A stretch of 23,459 bases of DNA from CAYXVU01 sp964468725 (lineage in GTDB: Bacteria > Acidobacteriota > Blastocatellia > UBA7656): assembly GCA_964468725.1 (NCBI GenBank), contig CAYXVU010000082.1, positions 1 through 23,459 of the forward strand, given 5' to 3'. The first letter of the stretch is position 1; each line of letters opens with the position of its first letter. Below the pieces are notes generated by a model. The model did not search any database and was not told the DNA's origin. It saw nothing but the letters and a program-made list of their open reading frames with translations. A program made the translations under genes and the position numbers. This document shows positions 16,028 through 22,886 of the stretch, one piece after another.

Positions 16028-16097
16028 AATGAGCAGGTCGCTGCCCGTTCTGGCATCCGGTCGCCTCCTCGCCCGATCCCCTCTTCATCTGTGCCCC

Positions 16098-17696
16098 TTA
16101 TCGGCGGGGTGGCGAGGAAAACTTCACTTCCCCCGCCTCGCTTTTCAGTTTGCTGATGACATACTGATTGTATTGCTTGATGCTGTATTCGAACTCGTAG
16201 TCGCCTTGTTGACCGGGCGCGAGTTCGGGGGGCGTCAGTTGCACGGTTCGCAATTCGGGTTCGGCTTCGCCGATCTTGAATAGCTTGATCTCGATGACGA
16301 GCCCGGAGAGCGTTTCGTTCGAGATGTTGACGACGGTGCCTCTGGCTTTGGCAATCTCTTTGACGATCTCGGTTTTGTAGACTGGGAAAATCTGCGCCTT
16401 GAAGGGTTCCGGCTGAGCCGATTGTCCGGGCTGACGGTTGGCGAACTGGCGAACCCGATCCAACCACCCGTCAACGCGCGTGTGAAACGAGGGAATAAAG
16501 AGGTAAGCGAGTACGCTCGCTGTAATCGCCAAAATCACGACGCCGAGGGTGATCGTTCCCCATCGGCCCCCTTCGCGGTCTGTGTCCTTCCCGTAGCCGG
16601 AAAATCCGACGACGCCGATATCTTCTTGGTGGCGAATCGGCGTGCCCAATATCAGAGGTTTGTCTAATTGGCCAACCGGCAATCCTAAGACTCCGCCTGC
16701 GACTTTGCGGTCGGGTGAGAGAGAAACAGAATGGCTGGCGGCAACCAGTGGGCGCGGCTCTTCGATGCGTGTCGGCGGCAGTGAGCGCGGTTCCTCTCTA
16801 TCGTCACCGCCCGGTCTATCGGTCAAGGTAGTTGGGCGGTCGAGCGATCTGGTCGGGGGGGCAACCACCTCCTGCTCCTGTACACTAAGCGGTTCAATGG
16901 TCGGCGGCTCGAAAGTGCTGCGCCTTTCGGAGGAGACGAGATGCAGCGGTGCAACCGACGAGGGCGCATCGAGCCTTGCAGAAGGCAAAGGCGATTCGCC
17001 GATGGTTGCCTCCGGTAAAGCGACTTGCGGCGGCGCGGCTTGACTGGCGAGGGGAGCGGCTTGCTGCGACTTTTCAATCTCTGCCCAGACATCATCATCG
17101 AACAGTGTTGCCTCATCTGCGGCAGGCGCGGTTGGGAGAGGGGAAGCGCTTCTCAACACCTCAGTTGCGCGGGGCTCCGACGGCACAGAGCCGGGTGATT
17201 CGGCGAGACTCTCCTTGCTTACAGTCTCTCGCAAAGCGGTGACATATTCAGTGGCGCTGGTAATCTCTTCTGTAACCGGCGTGGCCAGTTGTTGGGTTTC
17301 AACGACCTCCCTCTCACGGGGATGAGGCGGCGCTTCTGTCGCCTCTGATCCCAACCCGACAGTGGTTGACGGTTCGGGCGCAGATTGGCTACCGAGCAGG
17401 CTTGTGCCTACTGGCTGTGCCTCCTGGTCGGGCGCGTCAACGGTTGTGGCTATCTCTTCGGCATCGGCTGCCAGATCGCGCGCTTCGGGCGCAACGGCTT
17501 GTACGGGCGCGGCAGTTGATAGCAAGCTCCGTTGCGAAAGCGTCCAATCCTCTTCGGGTTCCTGCTCACTTTTCCGCAAGCGTTTGCGAAAGTAGATGAG
17601 CATCGAAACGCCTGCCAAAAAGAGCACAATGGCGACAGTCCAGACGACCCACGAGACGCGTCCGGCTTGCAAGATGATAAATACGATTGCCAACAT
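16098..17696 (-). CDS. Membrane protein with long disordered middle and C-terminal beta-sandwich-like domain
   Basis: The 532-residue protein has an N-terminal membrane segment (about 14-36, VSWVVWTVAIVLFLAGVSML) followed by a basic RKRLRKSEQ stop. Some 320 residues rich in Ala, Pro, Glu, Ser and Thr then look disordered. A second membrane segment lies at about 377-399 (GTITLGVVILAITASVLAYL). The C-terminal domain (about 420-525: GTVVNISNETLSGLVIEIKL, then VQLTPPELAPGQQGDYEFEY) resembles the small FxLYD-type or DUF3426-type extracytoplasmic folds; this is a weak resemblance. Both ends are probably in the periplasm or both membrane segments cross as a hairpin; the topology is not certain. TAGGAG lies 9 nt before the ATG. 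It starts 12 nt after selA and is surely co-transcribed with it. The function is unknown. Confidence 0.75.
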   Translation of the reverse strand: MLAIVFIILQAGRVSWVVWTVAIVLFLAGVSMLIYFRKRLRKSEQEPEEDWTLSQRSLLSTAAPVQAVAPEARDLAADAEEIATTVDAPDQEAQPVGTSLLGSQSAPEPSTTVGLGSEATEAPPHPREREVVETQQLATPVTEEITSATEYVTALRETVSKESLAESPGSVPSEPRATEVLRSASPLPTAPAADEATLFDDDVWAEIEKSQQAAPLASQAAPPQVALPEATIGESPLPSARLDAPSSVAPLHLVSSERRSTFEPPTIEPLSVQEQEVVAPPTRSLDRPTTLTDRPGGDDREEPRSLPPTRIEEPRPLVAASHSVSLSPDRKVAGGVLGLPVGQLDKPLILGTPIRHQEDIGVVGFSGYGKDTDREGGRWGTITLGVVILAITASVLAYLFIPSFHTRVDGWLDRVRQFANRQPGQSAQPEPFKAQIFPVYKTEIVKEIAKARGTVVNISNETLSGLVIEIKLFKIGEAEPELRTVQLTPPELAPGQQGDYEFEYSIKQYNQYVISKLKSEAGEVKFSSPPRR

Positions 17697-17708
17697 TTTT
17701 CTTTACTC

Positions 17709-19181
17709 CTACGACTCGGTGGAAACGGCGCTCCGGGTTGCCGGAGGCGCGATAGCTACGAGGGCTTCAAGAATCATCGCCTCCTCGTCCGCCGCTACGG
17801 TTCGCAGATCAATCAATACGCGGTCGCGTTCGGTGCGGGCGATGATCGGCAGAGGGGAGGCGCGCAAATGATGTTCGAGCGCCGCCGCCGAAAGCTGATG
17901 GCTTTCGAGGGCGACCAGCACAGTCGGTAGCTGCACGTCAGGAGCCGAACCACCGCCAAGAAACGATGCGCCATCTTCCAGACTAGTTCGAATGGCTGTG
18001 GTTTGTGCGGCTTGCCGGGCAAATCGCGCGGCGCGGGTTTCGAGGTCAGCGCGCGGGGTTGCCAGCGCGCGCAGGACGGGGATTTCTTCCGTCGCCAGAC
18101 CGCGTTCGTAAAGCCGCAAGGTCGCTTCAAGCGCCGCATAGGTCAGTTTGTCTACCCGCAGCGCACGCATCAGGGGATTCTGCCGCACCTTTTCAACGAG
18201 GGCGCGCGTGCCTGCGATGAGACCGGCTTGCGGGCCGCCTAGCAACTTGTCGCCGCTAAAGGTGACAACCGAAATCCCTGCTTTGAGCGAGTCGGCGACG
18301 ACCGGCTCATCTTTGATACCGAACGGGGCCAGATCAACAAAGCAGCCCGACCCCAAATCTTCGAATGACGCAATGCCCGCACGGCGAGCGAGATCGGCGA
18401 TTTCCGCAACCCCGGGGCGTTCGGTGAATCCGACGATGCGATAATTCGAAGGGTGCACGCGCAGAATCAGTTTCGTGTCAGCATTGATTGCCCGTTCGTA
18501 ATCGCTGATGCGCGTCCGATTGGTCGTGCCGACTTCGCGCAACCGCGCCCCGCTCTTTTCCATGATTTCAGGAATGCGAAAGCTGCCGCCGATTTCAACC
18601 AATTCGCCACGCGAGACGATAACTTCGCCGTCTGCGGCCAGCGTATTGAGCACCAGCATCACCGCCGCCGCATTGTTATTGGTAACGATAGCCGATTCGC
18701 TGCCAGCCAGACGCGCCAGCAATCTCTGGCAGTGTGCTTCGCGTCGCCCGCGTTTGCCTTGATCGAGATCGTATTCGAGATTGGCATAGCGAGAACCGAT
18801 TTCGCTGATGGCCTCAAGCGCCGCCCGCGCCAGCGGGGCGCGTCCCAGATTGGTATGTAAGATGATGCCCGTCGCGTTGATGACGCGGCGCAGCGAAGGT
18901 CGCGCGAGTTGTTCGACAAGAGCGGCGAGGCGGCGTTCAATCTCCTCGCTCAACTGATCGGTTGTCAGTTGCGGGAGGTCGGTTGTTTGCTCATCTGCCA
19001 GTAGCCGACGACCGGCAACCGATAATCGGCAACCCATAATCTCTTCGCGCACCTGCTCAACAATGTCACGCAACAGATCGCGCGCCCGCTCGCGCCCGAA
19101 GGTTGCCGCGGCAACTGCGGCAGCCGGTCTGGCCAACAGGCGATCAATCGAAGGTACGTATCTCAACAGTTGATTCGACAT
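17709..19181 (-). CDS. selA: L-seryl-tRNA(Sec) selenium transferase
   Basis: The 490-residue PLP enzyme converts Ser-tRNA(Sec) to Sec-tRNA(Sec) using selenophosphate. The N-terminal domain (NQLLRYVPSIDRLLA) is followed by PSLRRVINATGIILHTNLGR, LEYDLDQGKRGRRE, TNNNAAAVMLVLNTLA, the SFEDLGSGCFVDL stretch and the PLP lysine K312 in FSGDKLLGGPQAGLI. It is somewhat longer than the 463-residue E. coli protein. The extra length includes residues of about 50-70, encoded by a heptanucleotide repeat tract. The ATG at 19181 lacks a clear ribosome binding site, and a candidate promoter ends about 35 nt upstream. selA implies a Sec-incorporating organism, but selB, selD, tRNA-Sec and any selenoprotein lie outside this window. 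Confidence 0.95.
   Translation of the reverse strand: MSNQLLRYVPSIDRLLARPAAAVAAATFGRERARDLLRDIVEQVREEIMGCRLSVAGRRLLADEQTTDLPQLTTDQLSEEIERRLAALVEQLARPSLRRVINATGIILHTNLGRAPLARAALEAISEIGSRYANLEYDLDQGKRGRREAHCQRLLARLAGSESAIVTNNNAAAVMLVLNTLAADGEVIVSRGELVEIGGSFRIPEIMEKSGARLREVGTTNRTRISDYERAINADTKLILRVHPSNYRIVGFTERPGVAEIADLARRAGIASFEDLGSGCFVDLAPFGIKDEPVVADSLKAGISVVTFSGDKLLGGPQAGLIAGTRALVEKVRQNPLMRALRVDKLTYAALEATLRLYERGLATEEIPVLRALATPRADLETRAARFARQAAQTTAIRTSLEDGASFLGGGSAPDVQLPTVLVALESHQLSAAALEHHLRASPLPIIARTERDRVLIDLRTVAADEEAMILEALVAIAPPATRSAVSTES
19000..19034 (-). repeat. Heptanucleotide repeat tract inside selA
   Basis: Read on the minus strand, five 7-nt units follow without gaps: GGTTGCC, GATTATC, GGTTGCC, GGTCGTC, GGCTACT. 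The tract keeps the selA frame open and encodes part of CRLSVAGRRLL (residues 51-61). Similar degenerate units occur at 16000-16027 and, less clearly, at 19892-19930. Confidence 0.6.
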
Positions 19182-19191
19182 GAAATTACAA

Positions 19192-19220
19192 TTGACTCTC
19201 GTAAGCGCCTGCCGTACATT
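19192..19220 (+). promoter_or_regulatory. Candidate promoter of the conserved hypothetical gene at 19270
   Basis: TTGACT (19192-19197, 5 of 6) and TACATT (19215-19220, 4 of 6) are 17 nt apart. The -10 box overlaps the -10 box of the opposing selA promoter. Confidence 0.35.
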
Positions 19221-19226
19221 CTAGCA
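19218..19226 (-). promoter_or_regulatory. Candidate extended -10 promoter of selA
   Basis: On the minus strand TGC-TAGAAT forms an extended -10 element (TGn plus 5 of 6 matches), with no clear -35. The leader to the selA ATG would be about 30 nt. Confidence 0.4.
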
Positions 19227-19269
19227 CATCCCTTGCAGTTGGAAATAAGTCCCCACCGGAAGAAGTAGA

Positions 19270-19869
19270 ATGGAAATCAAATCGGATAATCCCATTGACT
19301 TAGACATGGATCGCCTGGAGTTAGAAATTCGCAGGCTCAAAGTGGAATACGATATTTACTTCAATGGTGGAACTGTGCGCCCGCCGCTCGACACCAAAGG
19401 GCGCGTCGAAACGGCAATCAAGCGGCTTTACGAAACGCGCGGCTTATCTTTCAGCCAACGGTTTCGTTATAACACGCTGGTGGCGCGCTATAACGTGATG
19501 CGCGAATTATGGCGGCGTCAGACGCAAGAACATGAAGAGAGCGGACGCCCGCCAACTGCCGAAGCGGTTTCCGCCATGCGCGAGCGCGTCGTCGCCATCC
19601 GCTGCACCGACCCGCGCCGCGAGCCGGAAAAGGTCAGCGAGTTGTACGACCATTTGATTGCGGCGAAACGCGACTGCGGCGAACGCATCGGCGGGCTGAG
19701 CCTTGAGGTCTTTACTCAGTTTATGAAATCGCGCGCCGAAGAGATCAAGAAGAGCCTGCACACAGAGGAAGTGGACTTTCTGGTCGGCGTAGACGGCGGC
19801 AAGGTGAAGTTCAGCGCCCGTCCGGCAATAGAAGCCGGAACGGACCCGAAACTCAGCCCTGAAAAGTAG
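19270..19869 (+). CDS. Conserved hypothetical protein, resembling the MXAN_5187 C-terminal family
   Basis: The 199-residue soluble protein is rich in charged helices: DRLELEIRRLKVEYDIYFNG, PPLDTKGRVETAIKRLYETR, FRYNTLVARYNVMRELWRRQ. This pattern resembles proteins annotated as MXAN_5187 C-terminal-domain proteins in myxobacteria and Acidobacteriota; I recall the family but cannot confirm it here. It has no signal peptide or membrane segment. The second half (EVFTQFMKSRAEEIKKSLHT, then VDFLVGVDGGKVKFSARP) may be a small alpha/beta unit. The function is unknown. The ATG at 19270 has GGAAG about 8 nt upstream. It is divergent from selA, and the two promoters overlap. The 19870-20090 stretch after it shows no gene. 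Confidence 0.7.
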   Translation: MEIKSDNPIDLDMDRLELEIRRLKVEYDIYFNGGTVRPPLDTKGRVETAIKRLYETRGLSFSQRFRYNTLVARYNVMRELWRRQTQEHEESGRPPTAEAVSAMRERVVAIRCTDPRREPEKVSELYDHLIAAKRDCGERIGGLSLEVFTQFMKSRAEEIKKSLHTEEVDFLVGVDGGKVKFSARPAIEAGTDPKLSPEK

Positions 19870-20090
19870 CCAATGATCGGCAGGCTTGCTCCTTGTCGTC
19901 GGTCGTGATCGCCGTTGGCGATTGGCCGTGATGGCAATCCGATTCACCGCCCAGGCGCACAGAATGCCGAGACGGCGCAGAGCGAAATCCCTTCGGAATC
20001 TGGTTGCAAAGACGAAGGGCTATCGAGAGTCTTCGCCTCTGTTCTTCGAGTTGCGACTCTCGCCGCCTTGCCGGAGTTCTTTCGACAAAT

Positions 20091-20119
20091 GAAAAAGCCC
20101 TGCTTGGCTAAGCAGGGCT
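20091..20119 (-). terminator. Intrinsic terminator of the cold-shock gene
   Basis: On the minus strand AGCCCTGCTT and AAGCAGGGCT form a perfect 10-bp stem with loop AGCC, followed by TTTTC. It ends transcription about 30 nt after the csp stop codon. Confidence 0.9.
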
Positions 20120-20148
20120 GAAGGATCGAGCGTCGGGGTTGCCGACGA

Positions 20149-20355
20149 TTACATTCGTTTAACATATTCGGCCAACGGGCCTTTCGGGCCGTCTACGATC
20201 TTATACTCGACCGTATCGCCTTGTTTGAGCGATTTATAGCCGTCTTCTTGAATCACCGAGTAGTGAACAAAAACATCGCTCTCACCCGGTTGTTCAATAA
20301 AACCGTAGCCTTTATCGTTGCTGAACCATTTCACTTTGCCTTGTTTTACTGACAT
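20149..20355 (-). CDS. Cold-shock protein (CspA family)
   Basis: The 68-residue protein is a single cold-shock domain that binds single-stranded RNA and DNA, melting mRNA structure. It begins MSVKQGKVKWFSNDKGYGFI, containing RNP1 (KGYGFIE), and continues with RNP2 (DVFVHYS) and EYKIVDGPKGPLAEYVKRM. Length and motifs are standard. The ATG at 20355 has a very strong GGAGGAGG 8 nt upstream; a frame beginning at 20373 would start inside that ribosome binding site and is rejected. The gene is monocistronic, with its own promoter (20642-20671), a structured leader of about 280 nt and an intrinsic terminator. This fits a gene controlled at the mRNA level. Confidence 0.95.
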   Translation of the reverse strand: MSVKQGKVKWFSNDKGYGFIEQPGESDVFVHYSVIQEDGYKSLKQGDTVEYKIVDGPKGPLAEYVKRM

Positions 20356-20490
20356 CTGTACTTCCTCCTCCATTACTACACCCCTAAGTGAGTGGGGCTA
20401 GCTAATTGTGCTCCGCTTCCCCTGCGAGCGCGTCAGTTGTGGCAATGCGCCTTGTCACCACCGACGGATGCGTCTGTTGCGATTTACTTC

Positions 20491-20574
20491 GCTTTGCTCA
20501 AAGACAGAAAGCCACAGAGCAAAGCTCCACTGGCAGGTGAGCCTTGCTTTGTGACTTTCTATATGAGCTTTGAC
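20491..20574 (-). promoter_or_regulatory. Competing-hairpin segment of the csp leader
   Basis: In transcript order the minus strand has four segments. (1) CAAAGCTC, 20572-20565. (2) A 22-nt arm, 20560-20539. (3) Its 22-nt partner, 20527-20506. (4) GAGCAAAGC, 20499-20491. Segments 2 and 3 pair along 22 positions (19 Watson-Crick, 2 G-U, 1 mismatch) around an 11-nt loop. Segment 3 can instead pair with 1 (8 bp, perfect) or with 4 (9 bp, perfect). Only one pairing can form at a time, as in attenuators and RNA thermoswitches. The rest of the leader (20356-20490) has a small CCCC/GGGG hairpin before the ribosome binding site. Confidence 0.5.
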
Positions 20575-20641
20575 TGCATCGTGCCCAAAACTTCTAATCT
20601 TTCGGGGAGAAAAATAAGATTTTCTGCGCGAAGCGGGCGGC

Positions 20642-20671
20642 ATACTAGCGCATCGGATTTCGGAGTGTCAA
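20642..20671 (-). promoter_or_regulatory. Candidate csp promoter
   Basis: On the minus strand a perfect TTGACA (20671-20666) and TAGTAT (20647-20642, 4 of 6) are 18 nt apart. Transcription would start near 20635, about 280 nt before the csp ATG. It is back-to-back with the atp promoter, about 40 bp away. Confidence 0.5.
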
Positions 20672-20709
20672 GCACACTAGACGGGGTTTGAACACGCCGA
20701 TTGCCGCGC

Positions 20710-20739
20710 TGGACAAGGGCGCAAACGCATTGCTACAAT
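20710..20739 (+). promoter_or_regulatory. Candidate promoter of the atpI-B-E operon
   Basis: TGGACA (20710-20715, 5 of 6) and TACAAT (20734-20739, 5 of 6, preceded by TGC as an extended -10) are 18 nt apart. Transcription would begin near 20746, so the leader before the ATG at 20754 is only about 8 nt. Confidence 0.45.
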
Positions 20740-20753
20740 CGGCGGCTTTGAAG

Positions 20754-21206
20754 ATGGGCGAACCCGATGGCCATGAGCCAACCGAAGGCAGCAGAGCGGA
20801 GGCCGCACAAGAGAGTGACGAGCGCCTCAACCGGCTGACCGACCCTGTTAGAGTCGAAGGCCGTATCATTCGCAACATCATCGCGGTGGTTGCGCTGGCG
20901 ATTGTTGCCGCCGCGCTGTTTGCCGATCTGAAATTTATGCTCGGATTGACGCTCGGCGGGGCGCTGGCGGTGCTCAATTACAAATGGCTGCACTCCTCCT
21001 TGCGCGCCATACTCGAATCGGGCACTTCGACTACGCCGCCGGGAACGCGCATGCAGTTCATCGTTCGCTGGCTCATCATCGGTCTGGTGGTCTATTTTGC
21101 TTATCAAACCGGCTATTTCGAGGCGTTGGCGATGTTAATGGGGCTGCTCGCCCCCGCGCTTGCAGTGATGATCGAAGCTGTCTATGTTACCTATAAAACT
21201 CTGTAA
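20754..21206 (+). CDS. atpI: ATP synthase subunit I-like membrane protein
   Basis: The 150-residue protein has a charged N-terminus and four membrane segments (about 38-57, 59-76, 99-117 and 119-142), including LTLGGALAVLNYKWLHSSL, which resembles AtpI/UncI proteins. AtpI helps assemble the c-ring of the FO motor and is encoded first in many atp operons. Here too it stands directly before atpB. I chose the ATG at 20754 because the candidate promoter lies just upstream. A TTG at 20688 would add 22 residues and would lie upstream of that promoter. It lacks a strong ribosome binding site, which fits a near-leaderless transcript. Sequence identity to AtpI is always low, so context carries much of the call. 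Confidence 0.82.
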   Translation: MGEPDGHEPTEGSRAEAAQESDERLNRLTDPVRVEGRIIRNIIAVVALAIVAAALFADLKFMLGLTLGGALAVLNYKWLHSSLRAILESGTSTTPPGTRMQFIVRWLIIGLVVYFAYQTGYFEALAMLMGLLAPALAVMIEAVYVTYKTL

Positions 21207-21240
21207 GACGATGCAGCAGAATCACGGAGAACGATAATTG

Positions 21241-22143
21241 ATGCTGACACTACTGGCACTCTTTCAAGCAGGTCACGAAGCCGCTGCCCCGCACGGCGAA
21301 TCAGCCGCCGCTTCTGGCGAACATCACGTCCCGTTGCTGGTCGAAGTGACCAATAACGTTTTGGGCAGCACAGTGCTGGCCATTCAAAAAGCGATCTTGC
21401 CGCCGATCTATCACCTCTTCGGCGCTGAATGGCACGCGCCGAAGCCCGGCGAATTGATTATCCCGTCACACATCGTTTGGGCCGTCTTGTTGCTCGTCAT
21501 TGCGACAGTGTTGGTATTGCTGTTGCGCGGCAAGCTGTCGGTTGATCGCCCGTCAAAGGGGCAACAGGCGCTCGAAGTCATTGTCGAACAGATTCGTGCC
21601 CTGCTCGATCAAGTCGTCGGCCCTTACGGACGACGCTATGTGCCGGTTGTCGGATCGTTCGCCGTCTTTATTTTAATCGGCAACTTGATGGGATTGGTGC
21701 CGGGACTCGGCGCGCCGACCGAAAATATCAATGTGACGGGCGCGCTCGGCGTCACCTCATTTTTGTACTACATGGGCACAGGCTTTCGTCAGCAGGGCAT
21801 CAAGTACCTGAAACATTTCACGGGCGGGTTGACCGGCGCGTTGCTGCCGACGCTGGGCATCCTGATCTTCTTTGTCGAATTGATTTCGAACAGCGTGCGC
21901 CCGGTGACGCTGGCGCTGCGCTTGTACGTGAACATGTTTGCAGATCATCAGATTGCCGGTGTCTTTTTGAATTTGGCTCCTTATCTGGTGCCGATCTTTA
22001 CGATTATCTTGGGCGTCTTCGTTTCGTTGGTGCAGACCTTCATCTTTATCATGCTCTCGATGGTCTATCTGTCGGAAACCGTGCCGCACGAAGAGCACGA
22101 CCACGACGATCACGGTCACGGACAAGAGGCGATGGCGCATTGA
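21241..22143 (+). CDS. atpB: F-type ATP synthase subunit a
   Basis: The 300-residue membrane protein is the stator part of the FO proton channel. The N-terminus has a His/Ala-rich periplasmic stretch, then segments at about 79-96, 137-156, 168-180, 200-215 and 245-278. The key helix reads SNSVRPVTLALRLYVNMFAD, with essential Arg227 (equivalent to E. coli Arg210) followed by the conserved N-M. The C-terminus has an unusual His/Asp-rich tail (HEEHDHDDHGHG, about 283-294). The ATG at 21241 has GGAGA about 10 nt upstream, 34 nt after atpI. No complete atp operon follows; atpE is next after a 305-nt gap. Confidence 0.95.
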   Translation: MLTLLALFQAGHEAAAPHGESAAASGEHHVPLLVEVTNNVLGSTVLAIQKAILPPIYHLFGAEWHAPKPGELIIPSHIVWAVLLLVIATVLVLLLRGKLSVDRPSKGQQALEVIVEQIRALLDQVVGPYGRRYVPVVGSFAVFILIGNLMGLVPGLGAPTENINVTGALGVTSFLYYMGTGFRQQGIKYLKHFTGGLTGALLPTLGILIFFVELISNSVRPVTLALRLYVNMFADHQIAGVFLNLAPYLVPIFTIILGVFVSLVQTFIFIMLSMVYLSETVPHEEHDHDDHGHGQEAMAH

Positions 22144-22380
22144 TACAAGCAGAAGGCAGCAGGATGCGGGATGACCGGCAGAGATTTTTCATCATTCCGC
22201 ATCGAGTATTTGGGCTTCATTGGTACAAGAAACCGGAGAGAGGCGGAGAGCGAAGCTCTTTTATAGAAGTTCGGCGACACGGGCTGCTGGAGCCTTGCAG
22301 AAAGAGGGGCAAGCGTATACCGGGCATCGTGGAAATCATAACCCGGCTGAGTTTTTCGACCTCCTTCGTTTACTGACCTC

Positions 22381-22405
22381 GCAGAATCGCAGACCGTGAT
22401 TCTGC
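22381..22405 (+). promoter_or_regulatory. Hairpin in the atpB-atpE spacer
   Basis: GCAGAATC (22381-22388) and GATTCTGC (22398-22405) form a perfect 8-bp stem with a 9-nt loop, 43 nt before the atpE ATG. It may mark an mRNA processing or stabilising site that raises atpE output. The 305-nt spacer (22144-22448) also has a weak CCGGG/CCCGG hairpin followed by TTTTT (22320-22356). A 78-codon frame there looks accidental. Confidence 0.35.
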
Positions 22406-22448
22406 CCGTTACGCCGGAGGCCGCGTCAGTGCCTCAAGGAGGAAAAGA

Positions 22449-22775
22449 ATGATTAAAGCGAGACTCTTTGCCATGTCGGCGTTGATGACCCTGCTCTTCG
22501 TCGCCACCGCAGCCGCGCAAGGCGGCGGCGCGGAAGCCGCAAGCCGCTCGGGCAGCTTTTGGGTGATTCCTGACCTGCACATCTTCGCCGTTGCCATCGC
22601 CGCGCTCGGCGGCGCGATGGCCGACGGAAAAGCGATTGCCGCCGCCTGCGAAGGCACGGCGCGCAATCCCGCAGCCGGGGGCCGCATCTTCACGATGTTG
22701 CTGTTAGGGCTGGCGCTCATCGAAACGCTGGTGCTGTTTACCTTTCTCACGCTCTTCATTACGCCGACCCGATAG
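22449..22775 (+). CDS. atpE: F-type ATP synthase subunit c
   Basis: The 108-residue protein forms the proton-driven c-ring. It has a signal-peptide-like N-terminus (MIKARLFAMSALMTLLFVAT, cleavage probable near AAA|Q), longer than the usual 75-85-residue subunit. Helix 1 (about 43-68) includes ALGGAMADGKAIAAACEG. The polar loop is ARNP (about 71-74). Helix 2 contains the ion-binding Glu in LGLALIETLVLFTF. No Gln is seen in helix 1, so proton rather than sodium coupling is more likely, though this is not firm. A perfect AGGAGG (22437-22442) lies 6 nt before the ATG, suiting a subunit needed in many copies. A strong terminator follows at 22804. Confidence 0.94.
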   Translation: MIKARLFAMSALMTLLFVATAAAQGGGAEAASRSGSFWVIPDLHIFAVAIAALGGAMADGKAIAAACEGTARNPAAGGRIFTMLLLGLALIETLVLFTFLTLFITPTR

Positions 22776-22803
22776 GCGCGGACGCGTGAGCCGTATGGTG
22801 ATT

Positions 22804-22835
22804 AATGGGAGGCCCTCGCGCCTCCCATTTTCTTT
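22804..22835 (+). terminator. Intrinsic terminator of the atpI-B-E operon
   Basis: AATGGGAGGC (22804-22813) and GCCTCCCATT (22820-22829) form a perfect 10-bp stem with a 6-nt loop, followed by TTCTTT. It separates atpE from the fumarase gene. Confidence 0.9.
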
Positions 22836-22886
22836 CCCCTTGACGACCGCCGCCCGCCTCATCACCATTGCGATGGAGAAGACCTT

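Noticed and set aside
15796..16467. A 223-codon minus-strand frame between pilT and the membrane protein gene
   Set aside because: It overlaps the C-terminal coding part of the membrane protein in another frame and continues into a heptad repeat tract; the protein is low-complexity.
22140..22376. A 78-codon frame in the atpB-atpE spacer
   Set aside because: It overlaps the atpB stop, has no ribosome binding site and no recognisable protein features.
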